Below, one piece after another: positions 33,416 to 47,727 of a stretch of 64,000 bases of DNA. A program made the translations under genes and the position numbers. Source of the stretch: Stenotrophomonas maltophilia (GTDB taxonomy: Bacteria; Pseudomonadota; Gammaproteobacteria; Xanthomonadales; Xanthomonadaceae); the NCBI RefSeq assembly GCF_006970445.1, contig NZ_CP033877.1, positions 2,798,750 to 2,862,749 of the forward strand, given 5' to 3'. The notes under the pieces were generated by a model. That model was not told where the DNA came from. It saw only the letters and a list, made by a program, of their open reading frames with translations, and ran no database searches. Each line of letters starts with the position of its first letter. Positions within the stretch are counted from its first letter, which is position 1.

Positions 33416-34504
33416 CTACTTCAGCAGGTCCGATTCGGTAGGGGCGTCGCCCCTGCAGGTGTCATAGCGGCGCTGCAGCAGCGTGCGTGGCTCGGTTCCG
33501 CGCAGCTGGATGACCTTGTCCTCGCGCTCGCACGGGCTGACCTTCGCGCGCAGCACGAACCGCCCATTGTCGATATGGTCGATGTCGCGCCCGCCGATGG
33601 CCGCTTCCAATGCCTTGGCACGCACATAGCGGTTGCCCTTGGCGTCGAACAGGTAGAACGCATGCACCGGAACGTTGTAGACACCGTTGTTGTCCTGCCA
33701 CACCTGCAGGTCCGGCACGCCATCGCCATTGAAATCCGAAACGGTCAGCAGCACGGCCGCCGCACCCTGGGCATCGGCGCCAGCGCGGGTCAGGCGCGAC
33801 TGCACGCCCGTGACCGCCACGTTGCGCCCGCCACGGGTCACGCCCATGCTCCGCACCCTGCAGGTCGTCACGTTGTCGGTGCCGCCGCAGTCGGCCACCT
33901 GGAAGACCACCTGCAATGCAGGCGTGATCCTTCCCTCGCCGGGCCGCAGGACGATCCTGCCCTGTTTGTCGGGCGCGGCATCGGCGGTATGCACAGCGGG
34001 CTGCGCCGGCGCCGGGGCCGCCTTGGCTTCCGCCACCAGCGCCGCCGCACCGCCGCCCTGCAACTGGCGGGCACGCAGCAGGGTCATGTGCGTGCGGCAC
34101 TGCTGTGAATCCAGCTGGGCAACGGCCGTGCCGCCTTCCGGGCAACGGCTGTCACGCTGGCGCAGCCATTGCCGCTGCAGATCGCGCAGCACCTGCTGAT
34201 CACTGGCGGTCAGCGTGGAGCGCGCCGCACTGTAGGCGGCGTTGAGTGCATCGTCGTGCACCTTGAATTCAGCGTCGGCACAACGACGACGGGCCTCCAG
34301 TGCGGTGCCCGCGGCCGCCATGCAGGGCGCATGCGCAGGGCTCAGAAAGCGTGCATCGCCCGCAATCAGTTCGGCACCACTGGGCACCTTGCGTGCGACG
34401 GGCTGGGGCTGCGCCTGAGCGCTTGCCCACAGGCAGGGGCCAAGCAGAAGCAGTCCTGCCAGCAACCGGGTGGCACGCCCCGGTAGGCGTTCAGAGTTCA
34501 GCAT
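33416..34504 (-). CDS. Candidate immunity protein: LprI-type plus XAC2610-like domain
   Basis: This is a 362-residue exported protein (signal peptide LLAGLLLLGPCLWASAQA). The first part (about 25-130) has the LprI/DUF1311 pattern of spaced Cys and ALNAAYSAARSTL, QWLRQRDSRCP. The second part has SDFNGDGVPDLQVWQDNNG, a calcium-loop-like DxNxDGxxD sequence followed by VHAFYLFDAKGNRYV, as in the XAC2610 inhibitor of the GH19 effector. It is 47 nt upstream of the effector gene in the same operon. AAGGA upstream supports the start. Protecting the producer's own cell wall is inferred. Confidence 0.85.
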   Translation of the reverse strand: MLNSERLPGRATRLLAGLLLLGPCLWASAQAQPQPVARKVPSGAELIAGDARFLSPAHAPCMAAAGTALEARRRCADAEFKVHDDALNAAYSAARSTLTASDQQVLRDLQRQWLRQRDSRCPEGGTAVAQLDSQQCRTHMTLLRARQLQGGGAAALVAEAKAAPAPAQPAVHTADAAPDKQGRIVLRPGEGRITPALQVVFQVADCGGTDNVTTCRVRSMGVTRGGRNVAVTGVQSRLTRAGADAQGAAAVLLTVSDFNGDGVPDLQVWQDNNGVYNVPVHAFYLFDAKGNRYVRAKALEAAIGGRDIDHIDNGRFVLRAKVSPCEREDKVIQLRGTEPRTLLQRRYDTCRGDAPTESDLLK

Positions 34505-34629
34505 GCGTTTCCTTCCCTGGGGGCGTTGGCCGGCCCCGTCCTGTTCCGATGATGGATGCTGCCCGGTCGCCAGCGCAACTTCAGCGACAGCGGTCACAGC
34601 CCCGTAGGCCGTATTCAGGCCGGCAGCCG

Positions 34630-37158
34630 CTAGTTCGGCAGGGCGAAGGCCATCACATAATCACCGTTCGGGGTTTCCATGAAATGGTGCCCGCCGGCCA
34701 TGATCACCACGTACTGGCGTCCGCCCTGCGCGTACACCATCGGCGTGGCCTGACCGCCCGCGGGTAGCGCCACATGCCACAGCTCCTTGCCGGTCTTCAG
34801 GTCGATGGCGCGCAGCAGGTCATCGGTGGCGGCGGCGATGAAGATCAGTCCGCTGGCGGTCACCACCGAACCACCGTTGTTCGGCGTGCCGATCTCGATC
34901 GGCAGGCCGGAACGGATGCCGAACGGCCCATTGCCGCGCGCACTGCCGAACGGACGGTCCCACAGCAGCTTGCCGGTGCGCAGGTCGATGGCCCGGATGC
35001 CGCCATAGGGTGGCTGCTTGCACAGCAGCCCGGTGAACGGCAGCCGCCAGCCGGCATTGACCTGGATACCGTACGGCGTGCCCACCTGCGGATCGCCGGC
35101 GCCCTCGCCACCGCCCCGGTCGGCACGGATCTTCTCGCGCGGCAGCCAGCCCAACCGATCGGCTTCGGCGCGTGGCACCAGCCGGTTGTAGTTGGGCATG
35201 TCGTTGTAATTGGCCACGATCACCCCGCGGCGCGTATCGATGGACACGCTGCCCCAATCCGAACCGCCGTTGTAGCCGGGGTATTCGATGGAATGGCGAT
35301 CACTGCTCGGCGGCGTGTAGAAACCTTCGTAGTACGCCTTGCGGAACTGGATGCGGCAGACCAGCTGGTCGATCGGGGTGATGCCCCACATGTCGCGCTC
35401 GGTCAGGTCATGCTCCCGACGCAGCCTGTGGTACAGCGAGAACAGCTGCGTGGGTGAACGCTGCTCGGGTTCGACGCCACCCACCGGCACACTGCGCTCT
35501 TCGGCGGCGGTCAGCAGCTGGCCGTTGCGGCGGTCGAGGATGTAGAGGTCACCCTGCTTGGTCGGCAACAGGATCGCCGGCACCTTGCCCGCCGCCGTCG
35601 GGTAGTCGACCAGGCTGGCCTGCGAACCAAGGTCGTAATCCCACACATCCTTGCGCACGGCCTGGAAATGCCAGGCCGGCTTGCCGGTGGCCACGTCGAT
35701 CGCCACCAGCGACGTCGCATAGCGGTTCTGGTTTTCCGTACGTGAGCCACTCCAGTAGTCGCCGGCTGAGTTGCCCAGCGGCAGATAGACCAGTCCCAGC
35801 GCCTCATCCCCCGTGGCCGTGGTCCACATGTTCGGCGTGCCGCGCGTGTAGGTCTGCTCATGCGGCGGCAGGCCACTGCGCGCGGGCTGGTCCATGTCCC
35901 ATGCCCAGCGCAGCTTGCCGGTGATCGCATCGTAGGCCTGGATCACCCCCGACGGTGCGTCGCGGCGCTGCCCGTCCAGCACCTGGTGGCCGGTGACGAT
36001 CACGCCGCGCACGATGGCCGGCGGCGAGGTGATCGACACATAGCCCGGCGGCACTTCGCCCATGCCCAGGGTGATGTCGACCTGGCCGTTGTTGCCGAAA
36101 TTCGCGCACGGGCGACCACTGTCCGCATCCACCGCGATGATGCGCCCGTCCAGCGTGCCTTCGATGATGCGGGCCCAGCAGGCCGGACGACTGCCCGGTG
36201 CAGCGCTACGAGTAACGCTGGGTGGTGGTTCCGGCAGCGCCAGATCAGCGGCGACATCGGCCAATGCTGCGTCGGCAATGGTCGGCGTGCTGGGCTGCTC
36301 GTAATAGCTCACACCACGACAGGCAGCGGTGTACGGGATCGAGGCGTCCTTCACCTTCGGGTCGAACCGCCACAGTTCCTTGCCGCTGGCAGCATCAAGT
36401 GCGATCAGGCGGTTGCGGGCGGTGCAGAGGTACAGGCGGTTGCCGATCTTCAGCGGCGTGGTTTCCGCGCCCCAGCGCTTCTTCGGCAGGTCACCGGTGC
36501 GGAACTGCCAGGCCGGCTGCAGCGTGGCCACGTTGGCCGGGGTGATCTGCTGCAGCGGCGAATAGCGGGTGGCGGCATTGCTGCGGCCCCACGCCGGCCA
36601 GTCCCCCTCGGCAGGCTGGTCGGCCGGCTGCAGACCCGTGATATCCCGCGTGGGTTCCAGCCCGGCGCTGGCCGCGCCTTCCGGGAACGGCTGGTGTCCG
36701 TCCACTTCGCCGTGCGGCGCGAACGCCAACCCGAACGCCGCAACGAACACCAGCATCAGCACGCCGGCCACACTGCGTGACAGGCGCCTGGAGACCGGTT
36801 CGCGAAGCGTCGGCGCCAGCAGTGCCAGCACGATGCCGAGCGCGGTCACCAGGCCCAGCCGCGGCACCCAGCGCCAGTAGTCGCTGCCCGACTCCCACCA
36901 GGTCCACAGCAGCGTGCCGACGAACACCAGTGCATACAGCAGCGCGCCGCTGCGGCGATTGCCGAACAACAGGAAGCCACTGGCCAGCAGGCCGACGCCC
37001 GCAATGGCGTAGTACGCCGAGCCGCCAAGGCTGAGCAGCCACGCGCCGAGCCCGCCGATGACCAGGCCGAGCACGACCAGCAGCAGCGACAGCACGGTAA
37101 CCAGAGGATGCCGGGAAGCGCGGACAGGAGCAGGAGCGGACGGCGGCGTGGCGGACAT
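34630..37158 (-). CDS. gcd: Membrane-bound PQQ-dependent glucose dehydrogenase
   Basis: This is an 842-residue protein. The first 130 or so residues hold five membrane helices, followed by the periplasmic eight-bladed PQQ propeller. Landmarks are WPAWGRSNAATRYSPLQQI, TPLKIGNRLYLCTARNRLIA, a late MWGITPIDQLVCRIQF block and PFTGLLCKQPPYGGIRAIDL. The layout matches the glucose/quinate/shikimate family. It oxidises an aldose or related polyol on the outer face and feeds electrons to ubiquinone. Glucose is the default substrate, but quinate or shikimate cannot be excluded. GGAG lies about 8 nt before the chosen ATG. It is adjacent to but separate from gyrA. Confidence 0.9.
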   Translation of the reverse strand: MSATPPSAPAPVRASRHPLVTVLSLLLVVLGLVIGGLGAWLLSLGGSAYYAIAGVGLLASGFLLFGNRRSGALLYALVFVGTLLWTWWESGSDYWRWVPRLGLVTALGIVLALLAPTLREPVSRRLSRSVAGVLMLVFVAAFGLAFAPHGEVDGHQPFPEGAASAGLEPTRDITGLQPADQPAEGDWPAWGRSNAATRYSPLQQITPANVATLQPAWQFRTGDLPKKRWGAETTPLKIGNRLYLCTARNRLIALDAASGKELWRFDPKVKDASIPYTAACRGVSYYEQPSTPTIADAALADVAADLALPEPPPSVTRSAAPGSRPACWARIIEGTLDGRIIAVDADSGRPCANFGNNGQVDITLGMGEVPPGYVSITSPPAIVRGVIVTGHQVLDGQRRDAPSGVIQAYDAITGKLRWAWDMDQPARSGLPPHEQTYTRGTPNMWTTATGDEALGLVYLPLGNSAGDYWSGSRTENQNRYATSLVAIDVATGKPAWHFQAVRKDVWDYDLGSQASLVDYPTAAGKVPAILLPTKQGDLYILDRRNGQLLTAAEERSVPVGGVEPEQRSPTQLFSLYHRLRREHDLTERDMWGITPIDQLVCRIQFRKAYYEGFYTPPSSDRHSIEYPGYNGGSDWGSVSIDTRRGVIVANYNDMPNYNRLVPRAEADRLGWLPREKIRADRGGGEGAGDPQVGTPYGIQVNAGWRLPFTGLLCKQPPYGGIRAIDLRTGKLLWDRPFGSARGNGPFGIRSGLPIEIGTPNNGGSVVTASGLIFIAAATDDLLRAIDLKTGKELWHVALPAGGQATPMVYAQGGRQYVVIMAGGHHFMETPNGDYVMAFALPN

Positions 37159-37234
37159 CGTCGATCTCCGTGGCAGCATGCGCCGTTATCCCACCGCCGA
37201 CGTGAAGCGCGCGCGTATGTGCCGCATCCGGATA

Positions 37235-37265
37235 CGACGACGCCGGCACACGGCCGGCGTCGTCG
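37235..37265 (-). terminator. Hairpin downstream of gyrA
   Basis: CGACGACGCCGGC pairs with the inverted copy GCCGGCGTCGTCG, giving about 13 bp around a 5-nt loop, 23 nt after the gyrA stop. It lies upstream of the gcd start, so it probably separates the two transcripts. No clear T-run is present. Confidence 0.5.
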
Positions 37266-37288
37266 GGTACCTCAGGCGCGCAGCAGGA

Positions 37289-40009
<2,721 letters not shown>

Positions 40010-40212
40010 TCGGGTTCCGTTGTCTGGTAGCGGTCCAGTCCGGCACATTCGCCCGTGGGCGGTCGCGCCGGAACCTCGATTCAACCTGTGGATACTACCA
40101 CAACAGGCCGTTTTCCGCCTCCCTTTACGGGGATTTTACCGGCACAAATCAGGAACTTAGGGGCTGCAAAGGACCCTATGAAGCCGAGCCCGCGCTCGGC
40201 TGCGCGAAATAA

Positions 40213-40285
40213 GTAGATCCACGCCATGCGTGGATGAGGCCTGCCTGGGGTCAGAGCCCTTTCCTGCGAAAAGGGATCCGACCCC
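40213..40285. repeat. GTAG-type hairpin plus palindromic REP-like element
   Basis: GTAG is followed by an ATCCACGC/GCGTGGAT hairpin (40217-40235), the same stem as in the 47.6 kb cluster. Next to it is a 39-bp imperfect palindrome, GGGGTCAGAGCCCTTT with AAAGGGATCCGACCCC (40247-40285). Both are typical of Stenotrophomonas intergenic repeat families and lie between gyrA and mtnA. Confidence 0.65.
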
Positions 40286-40303
40286 GGGGCCTTCCTGCCC
40301 GCC

Positions 40304-41368
40304 TCAGCCGCCGAAGGCGGCGCGCATGTTCTCGGCAGTCGGGTTCAGGATCACCCCGCGCTCGGTCACGATGGCGTCGATCAGCTCGCCCGGGGTGACG
40401 TCGAACACCGGGTTCCACGCGGCGATGCCCTCGGCAACGGTGCGGGTACCGCCCACGCCATACAGCTCACCCGGGTCGCGCTGCTCGATCTCGATCTGGC
40501 TGCCGTCCACGGTCTCCATGTCCACGGTCGAGGACGGCGCCACCACCATGAACCTGACACCGTGGTGACGGGCGGCGATGGCCAGCTGGTAGGTGCCGAT
40601 CTTGTTGGCGGTATCGCCATTGGCGCAGATGCGGTCCGCACCCACGATCACCCATTGCACGGCACCGGTCTTCATCAGGTGCGATGCGGCCGAATCGGCG
40701 ATCAGGGTGGCATCGATACCATCCTGCTGCAGCTCCCACACCGTCAGGCGTGCACCCTGCAGCCACGGCCGGGTCTCGCCGGCGAACACGCGGGCGATGC
40801 GGTGCTGGGCCATGCCGGCACGGATCACGCCCAGTGCGGTACCGAAGCCTGCGGTGGCCAGCGAGCCGGTATTGCAGTGGGTCAGCACGCCGCTGCCGGC
40901 CTCGATCAGGCCAGCGCCCAGTGCGCCCATGTGGCGATTGGCGGCCAGGTCTTCCTCGGCGATGGCCTGCGCTTCCGACTCCAGCAACGCCTTCCAGTCG
41001 GCGCCGGCAGCGCTCAGGCAACGGCGCATGCGTGCCAGCGCCCAGGCCAGGTTGACCGCAGTGGGACGCGACGCGTTGAGGCGCTGCAGTGCTGGTTCCA
41101 GCTGCTGCAGGGCGTGCGCACCGTCTGCGGCCTGCACCTCGCGTGCGGCCAGCACCACGCCCCAGGCTGCGGCAATGCCGATCGCCGGCGCGCCACGCAC
41201 GGTCAGCGCGTGGATGGCGCTGGCAACCTCGTCACTGTCATTGCAGATCACGTGCTCGACCACGAACGGCAGCTTGCGCTGGTCCAGCAGTTGCAGGGCA
41301 TCGCCAGTCCACAGGATCGGGCGGATGTGGTCGTAACGGGCGTAGTCGATGTCAGAGGCAGTGTTCAT
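40304..41368 (-). CDS. mtnA: S-methyl-5-thioribose-1-phosphate isomerase
   Basis: This is a 354-residue protein of the eIF2B-like isomerase family. [19 protein letters not shown], the catalytic Cys in [20 protein letters not shown] and the Asp in [19 protein letters not shown] match MtnA. It converts methylthioribose-1-phosphate to methylthioribulose-1-phosphate in methionine salvage. The start [20 protein letters not shown] fits the family. No other salvage genes are in the window. Confidence 0.95.
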   Translation of the reverse strand: MNTASDIDYARYDHIRPILWTGDALQLLDQRKLPFVVEHVICNDSDEVASAIHALTVRGAPAIGIAAAWGVVLAAREVQAADGAHALQQLEPALQRLNASRPTAVNLAWALARMRRCLSAAGADWKALLESEAQAIAEEDLAANRHMGALGAGLIEAGSGVLTHCNTGSLATAGFGTALGVIRAGMAQHRIARVFAGETRPWLQGARLTVWELQQDGIDATLIADSAASHLMKTGAVQWVIVGADRICANGDTANKIGTYQLAIAARHHGVRFMVVAPSSTVDMETVDGSQIEIEQRDPGELYGVGGTRTVAEGIAAWNPVFDVTPGELIDAIVTERGVILNPTAENMRAAFGG

Positions 41369-41415
41369 GGGCCCATTGTAGGGCCACACCCCGCGGGGAT
41401 GGAGCCTGCCCGGGC

Positions 41416-42147
41416 TCAATTCACCGAGAATTCGGCGCGGCAGCCGCCGTCCACCCAGATCCCGTTACGGTTCCAGCCCCAGGTACTGCCTTCCTCGCAG
41501 GGGGTGCTGGACAACTGCTCGGAGACCACGGCACCCACCGAGATGCTGGCACCGCAGAAACGCCGCTTCTTCGACTTCGATTCGCAGGTCAGGCGGCGCG
41601 GCATGTCGACGAAGCGTCCGTCATCATCGGCCACCTCGAAATCGCCCTGGCAGCCACGGCTGGTCCAGACTTCATTGCGCTTGTAGCCCCAACCCTGCCC
41701 TTCCCGGCATGGCAGCACCGACAACTGGCGCAGCAGGCGCACCGGCGCGCCATCAAGGCGTACCGGGCAACTCTGCGGACGGCCATTGGATTCGCATCGC
41801 ACCACGCGGCGCACCAGGCGCTTGCCCGTACCGTCAGCCGGCAGCGCGGCATTGGCCGCTCGGCGGGCGCGGAACTCGGCACGACAGCCGAGGGTGACCC
41901 ACACGCCACTGCGGTCGGTGCCCCACTCGCTGCCACGGATGCAGCTGTTGCTGGACAGCTGGCGCACCAGATCGACGCCGTTGGCAACCTCGATATCGCA
42001 GTGCACCCAACCCATGTCGCGTGATTCGCAGGTCACCACTTCATCGTCGTAGCCCACCTGCTGGGCCGACGCCGGCGACGGCAGCCAGGCACCCCAGAGC
42101 GCAATGGAGTACACCGGTGCAGCGACAACCGCGAACCACTTGAACAA
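41416..42147 (-). CDS. DUF3011-repeat exported protein
   Basis: This is a 243-residue protein with a signal peptide ([20 protein letters not shown]). The mature part holds three related Cys-rich units of the DUF3011 kind, each running C-E-S... C... RQLS...C...WG......VW...GC.A/G..F: residues about 40-95, 115-170 and 185-242. Cys spacing suggests disulphides. Proteins of this family are periplasmic or outer-envelope and of unknown role. It stands between mtnA and epmA with no clear operon. Confidence 0.82.
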   Translation of the reverse strand: MFKWFAVVAAPVYSIALWGAWLPSPASAQQVGYDDEVVTCESRDMGWVHCDIEVANGVDLVRQLSSNSCIRGSEWGTDRSGVWVTLGCRAEFRARRAANAALPADGTGKRLVRRVVRCESNGRPQSCPVRLDGAPVRLLRQLSVLPCREGQGWGYKRNEVWTSRGCQGDFEVADDDGRFVDMPRRLTCESKSKKRRFCGASISVGAVVSEQLSSTPCEEGSTWGWNRNGIWVDGGCRAEFSVN

Positions 42148-42285
42148 AGCCTTCCCCAGCAGGAATGGATGAACTGCATGCCAGTGTCCGGCATTGGCCG
42201 TGATAAGAGCATCATCCTGCTTACCGACGCAAGCGCGCGGAACCCGCGTTTCGTTCAGCCTGCGATGTTCAGCAACGCGCGATGG

Positions 42286-43242
42286 TCACGCGTGGGCGAA
42301 GTCGTAGGCCAGCACATCGGCGATGCGTGGCGTGCGGTTCATCGCCATCAGCAGGCGGTCGACACCTACCGCCACGCCGGCACAGGCCGGCAACGCCGGC
42401 AACGCCGCCAGCAGCGCCTCATCCAGCGCCGGCTGCACCTGGCCACGTTCGTGGCGGCGCTGCTGGTCGCGCTGGAATCGGGCGCGCTGTTCGTGGGCGT
42501 CGTTCAGTTCGTGATAGCCGTTGGCCAGCTCCACTGCGCCCAGGTACAGCTCGAATCGCTCGGCCAGCGGCGGCGTGCCGGCGCGGATGCGCGCCAGCGC
42601 AGCCTGGCTGGCCGGCCAGTCATGCACCACGGTCATGACCGCGTCATCGAAATGCGGCTGGATGTGGTGGGTCATGAGCAGGTCCAGCCAGTCATCACGG
42701 GTCAACCCGACCGGATCGATGTGCACGTCGCCAAGCGCGAGTCGCAGCGCGGCCTCATCGGCCTCGAACGGATCCACGCCCACATGCTGCTGGAACAGCT
42801 CGCGGTAACTCAGCACACGCAGGGTCGCACTGCGTCCGACCAGGGCCAGCGCCTGGCCGACCAGCTCCGCGGTTTCCTGTACCAGCCGATGGTGGTCCCA
42901 ATCGACCCGGTACCACTCCAGCATGGTGAATTCCGGGTTGTGGCGGCCACCGGCCTCGCCATTGCGGAACACGCGACCCAGTTCGTAACAGTCGCCCACG
43001 CCGGCGGCGAGCAGGCGCTTGAGTGGATACTCAGGCGAGGTGCGCAACCAGCGGCGGCGCCCGCCCGCGTCGACATGGCCGGTGAAATCGGTGTGGAAGC
43101 TGTCGATGTTCGGTTCGGTGTTGCCCGCCACCGACAGGATCGGCGTTTCCACCTCCAGCACATCGCGCTCGGCGAAGAAGCGGCGCACCAGCGCATTGAG
43201 CGCGGCACGCTGCTGCAGCGCGCGCAGCAGGGCCTCGCTCAC
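42286..43242 (-). CDS. epmA: EF-P lysine(34) lysyltransferase EpmA
   Basis: This is a 318-residue class II lysyl-tRNA synthetase-like protein lacking the anticodon-binding domain. Motif 2 is RVFRNGEAGGRHNPEFTMLE, with SPEYPLKRLLAAG before it; the ELANGYHELNDAHEQ segment and motif 3 (GVAVGVDRLLMAM) follow. It ligates beta-lysine to EF-P. The start codon is GTG and overlaps the GNAT stop (GTGA). Length fits EpmA. The GNAT gene is co-transcribed. Confidence 0.93.
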   Translation of the reverse strand: MSEALLRALQQRAALNALVRRFFAERDVLEVETPILSVAGNTEPNIDSFHTDFTGHVDAGGRRRWLRTSPEYPLKRLLAAGVGDCYELGRVFRNGEAGGRHNPEFTMLEWYRVDWDHHRLVQETAELVGQALALVGRSATLRVLSYRELFQQHVGVDPFEADEAALRLALGDVHIDPVGLTRDDWLDLLMTHHIQPHFDDAVMTVVHDWPASQAALARIRAGTPPLAERFELYLGAVELANGYHELNDAHEQRARFQRDQQRRHERGQVQPALDEALLAALPALPACAGVAVGVDRLLMAMNRTPRIADVLAYDFAHA

Positions 43243-43724
43243 AGGATGCCCTCCGGGCGCGGATGGTCCAGCGGCAGGGTCAGCAGATCGCGGGTGTCAT
43301 CGATGTAGCCGCTGGCCAGGTACAGGCGGCGGGCCAGTTCGTTGTGGTGGTTCACTTCCAGGCGCAGGCGGCTGACGCCCCGGCCGCGCGCACGCTGCTC
43401 GCAGATGGCCAGCGCGCGCTTGCCGCGACCACGGCCACGCGCACGGTGGCTCAGGTACAGCTCATCCAGCAGCATGAAGTGACCACCCTGCTCCAGGCTG
43501 AAGCCCATCGCAATCACCGCATAGCCCACCACTTCACCGGCTTCGTCCAGCCACAGCAGCACCTCGCCATTGCGCGGGTCGGCCAGCAGCGCATCGACAC
43601 CACGGCGTACCCGCGCGTCATCGAAGTCGATCTTGTCTTCGGCATAGAACTCACGCATCAACGCGATCAACAATTCCTCGTCGGCACGGGTGGCCAGGCG
43701 GAAATCCAGCGGGGCGGTCTGCAT
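43239..43724 (-). CDS. GNAT family N-acetyltransferase
   Basis: This is a 161-residue protein with the GNAT fold: opening strand and helix (DFRLATRADEELLIALMREF), LLDELYLSHRARGRGRGKRA for the acetyl-CoA-binding pyrophosphate loop (R-x-x-G-x-G/R), and LRLEVNHHNELARRLYLASG for the late helix. Substrate is unknown. AAGGA about 7 nt upstream supports the chosen ATG. It overlaps epmA by 4 nt. Confidence 0.85.
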   Translation of the reverse strand: MQTAPLDFRLATRADEELLIALMREFYAEDKIDFDDARVRRGVDALLADPRNGEVLLWLDEAGEVVGYAVIAMGFSLEQGGHFMLLDELYLSHRARGRGRGKRALAICEQRARGRGVSRLRLEVNHHNELARRLYLASGYIDDTRDLLTLPLDHPRPEGIL

Positions 43725-43745
43725 CGGTAGTCCTTTGTATTCCAT

Positions 43746-43767
43746 GCCGGGTGCAAAGGCACCCGGC
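43746..43767 (-). terminator. Hairpin downstream of ligA
   Basis: GCCGGGTGC pairs over 9 bp with GCACCCGGC around an AAAG loop, in the gap between the ligA stop and the GNAT gene. The T-run is poor, so readthrough into the GNAT-epmA pair is possible. Confidence 0.5.
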
Positions 43768-43774
43768 GGGGTCA

Positions 43775-46273
<2,499 letters not shown>

Positions 46274-46342
46274 CTACCGCGCCCGGCCGTCAGGCCCTGT
46301 AACACCCCCGCGTTTGCAGCGCCGAGCCACGCTCGACTGGCG

Positions 46343-46431
46343 CTCCCCCGCTCTGGTAGGTGCCAACCACTCCCCCGCTCTGGTAGGTGCCAACCTTGGT
46401 TGGCACATCTGCAGTCGAACATGGTTCGACT
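46343..46431. repeat. GTAG-type repeat cluster upstream of the aminotransferase gene
   Basis: Two 26-bp direct repeats (CTCCCCCGCTCTGGTAGGTG plus CCAACC) lie 27 bp apart. The second runs into a GTGCCAACC/GGTTGGCAC hairpin preceded by GTAG, then a GTCGAAC/GTTCGAC hairpin. They are related to the elements at 47.6 and 58.8 kb and fit the SMAG/REP class. Confidence 0.75.
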
Positions 46432-46502
46432 CCACAAAGAGCAGCTTGCCGCCCACCGCCACCGGCGCTAGCGTGCGACGGTTGCCCTTCGGAATCCTGC
46501 CC

Positions 46503-47627
46503 GTGCCCCTGCCCGCCTCCCGTCGACACTTCCTGCAACTGGCCGGTGCCGGCCTCGCCGTCGCCGGTAGCAGCCTGCCCTGGCTCGGCCAGGCCCAACC
46601 CGCGGCAGCCGCCGCCCCCGCACCGCCTGAAGGCACGGTACTGCTGAATTTCAACGAATGTCCGTATGGCCCCTCGCCTGAAGCACAGCAGGCCGCGCGC
46701 GAGAGCATCGCCAGTTGCGGCCGCTACCGCTTTGCGCTGGCCGCCCAGGTACGCGACGCCTTCATCGAGCAGGCACGCATTCCGGCCGACCACGTGCGCC
46801 TCTATCCGGGCTCCAGCGAACCGCTGAACCGTGCCGCCACGCTGTGGACCGGCCCGCAGGCGGGGCTGGTGGTGGCCGACCCGACCTTCGAGACACTGGG
46901 CGAGGTCGCCGCCGCACACGGGGCCCACGTGCAGAAAGTGCCGCTGCGCGACGACGGTGCGCATGACCTGCGCGCCATGGTCGCCGCCGCGCACGCGCGC
47001 CCGACGGGGATGCTGTACGTGTGCAATCCGAACAACCCGACCGGCTCGATCAGCCCACCGGATGAGCTCGCCTGGCTGCTGGCCCACAAGCCCGCATCCA
47101 CCCGTGTGCTGTTGGACGAGGCCTACCTGCAGTACAGCGAGCAACCCAGCCTGATCGCGCAGGTGACGCAGCGTGACGATCTGATCGTGCTGCGTACGTT
47201 CTCCAAGCTGTACGGCATGGCCGGCCTGCGCCTGGGCGTGGCGGCCGCACATCCCGATCGCCTGCGCGAACTGGCCAGCCTCGGCGACAACCCGCTGCCG
47301 GTCCCGGCGCTGGCCGCGGCGCTGGCCAGCCTTCGTGATCCGCAGCTGATCCCGCAGCGGCGGCTGCAGAATGCCAAGGTGCGCCAGGCCACCATCGCAT
47401 GGCTCGGCAAGCGTGGTTTCAGCTGCCTGCCGTCGGAGGCGAACTGCTTCGTGGTCGACGTGCAGCGCGATGGCACTGCGTTCGCCAAGGCGCTGGCGGA
47501 AAACGGTGTGGTGATCGGGCGCAGCTGGCCGATCTGGCCGCAGCGCGTGCGCGTAACGGTGGGCACCGAAGACGAAATGGCCGCGTTCCGCCGCGCATTC
47601 GCGAAGGTGGCCGGCGTACCGGCCTGA
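46503..47627 (+). CDS. Tat-exported PLP-dependent aminotransferase, HisC-like
   Basis: This is a 374-residue class I/II aminotransferase. The N-terminus has a twin-arginine signal (SRRHFLQLAGAGLAVAGSSL), unusual for HisC-type enzymes. Core features: FNECPYGPSPEA, CNPNNPTGSI (fold-type I), DEAYLQYSE, and the PLP lysine in TFSKLYGMAGLRLG. Histidinol-phosphate aminotransferase is the closest type, but substrate in the periplasm is unclear. A GTG start at 46503 is chosen so the Tat signal is complete; in-frame GTG 46473 and TTG 46482 are alternatives. Confidence 0.85.
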   Translation: MPLPASRRHFLQLAGAGLAVAGSSLPWLGQAQPAAAAAPAPPEGTVLLNFNECPYGPSPEAQQAARESIASCGRYRFALAAQVRDAFIEQARIPADHVRLYPGSSEPLNRAATLWTGPQAGLVVADPTFETLGEVAAAHGAHVQKVPLRDDGAHDLRAMVAAAHARPTGMLYVCNPNNPTGSISPPDELAWLLAHKPASTRVLLDEAYLQYSEQPSLIAQVTQRDDLIVLRTFSKLYGMAGLRLGVAAAHPDRLRELASLGDNPLPVPALAAALASLRDPQLIPQRRLQNAKVRQATIAWLGKRGFSCLPSEANCFVVDVQRDGTAFAKALAENGVVIGRSWPIWPQRVRVTVGTEDEMAAFRRAFAKVAGVPA

Positions 47628-47639
47628 CCCTGTTGATGG

Positions 47640-47712
47640 GGGCGAACCTTGGTTCGCCCTATCCACGCTTGGCGTGGATCTACTGTTGTGGGTGCCGACC
47701 GTTGGTCGGCAC
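47640..47712. repeat. GTAG-type repeat cluster between aminotransferase and zipA
   Basis: Three hairpins stand in a row: GGGCGAACC/GGTTCGCCC, ATCCACGC/GCGTGGAT followed by CTAC (GTAG reversed), and GTGCCGACC/GGTCGGCAC. They fill the gap between two convergent genes and may act as transcription terminators. Confidence 0.75.
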
Positions 47713-47727
47713 ACCGAATAAAAGCAC

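Noticed and set aside
46343..46431. Possible CRISPR from the two 26-bp direct repeats
   Set aside because: Only two units, 1-bp spacing between them, and no cas genes; they belong to the GTAG hairpin family.
46290..47714. 474-residue minus-strand frame opposite the aminotransferase gene
   Set aside because: Antisense composition (Arg/His/Gly-rich); the aminotransferase has the PLP lysine and fold motifs.
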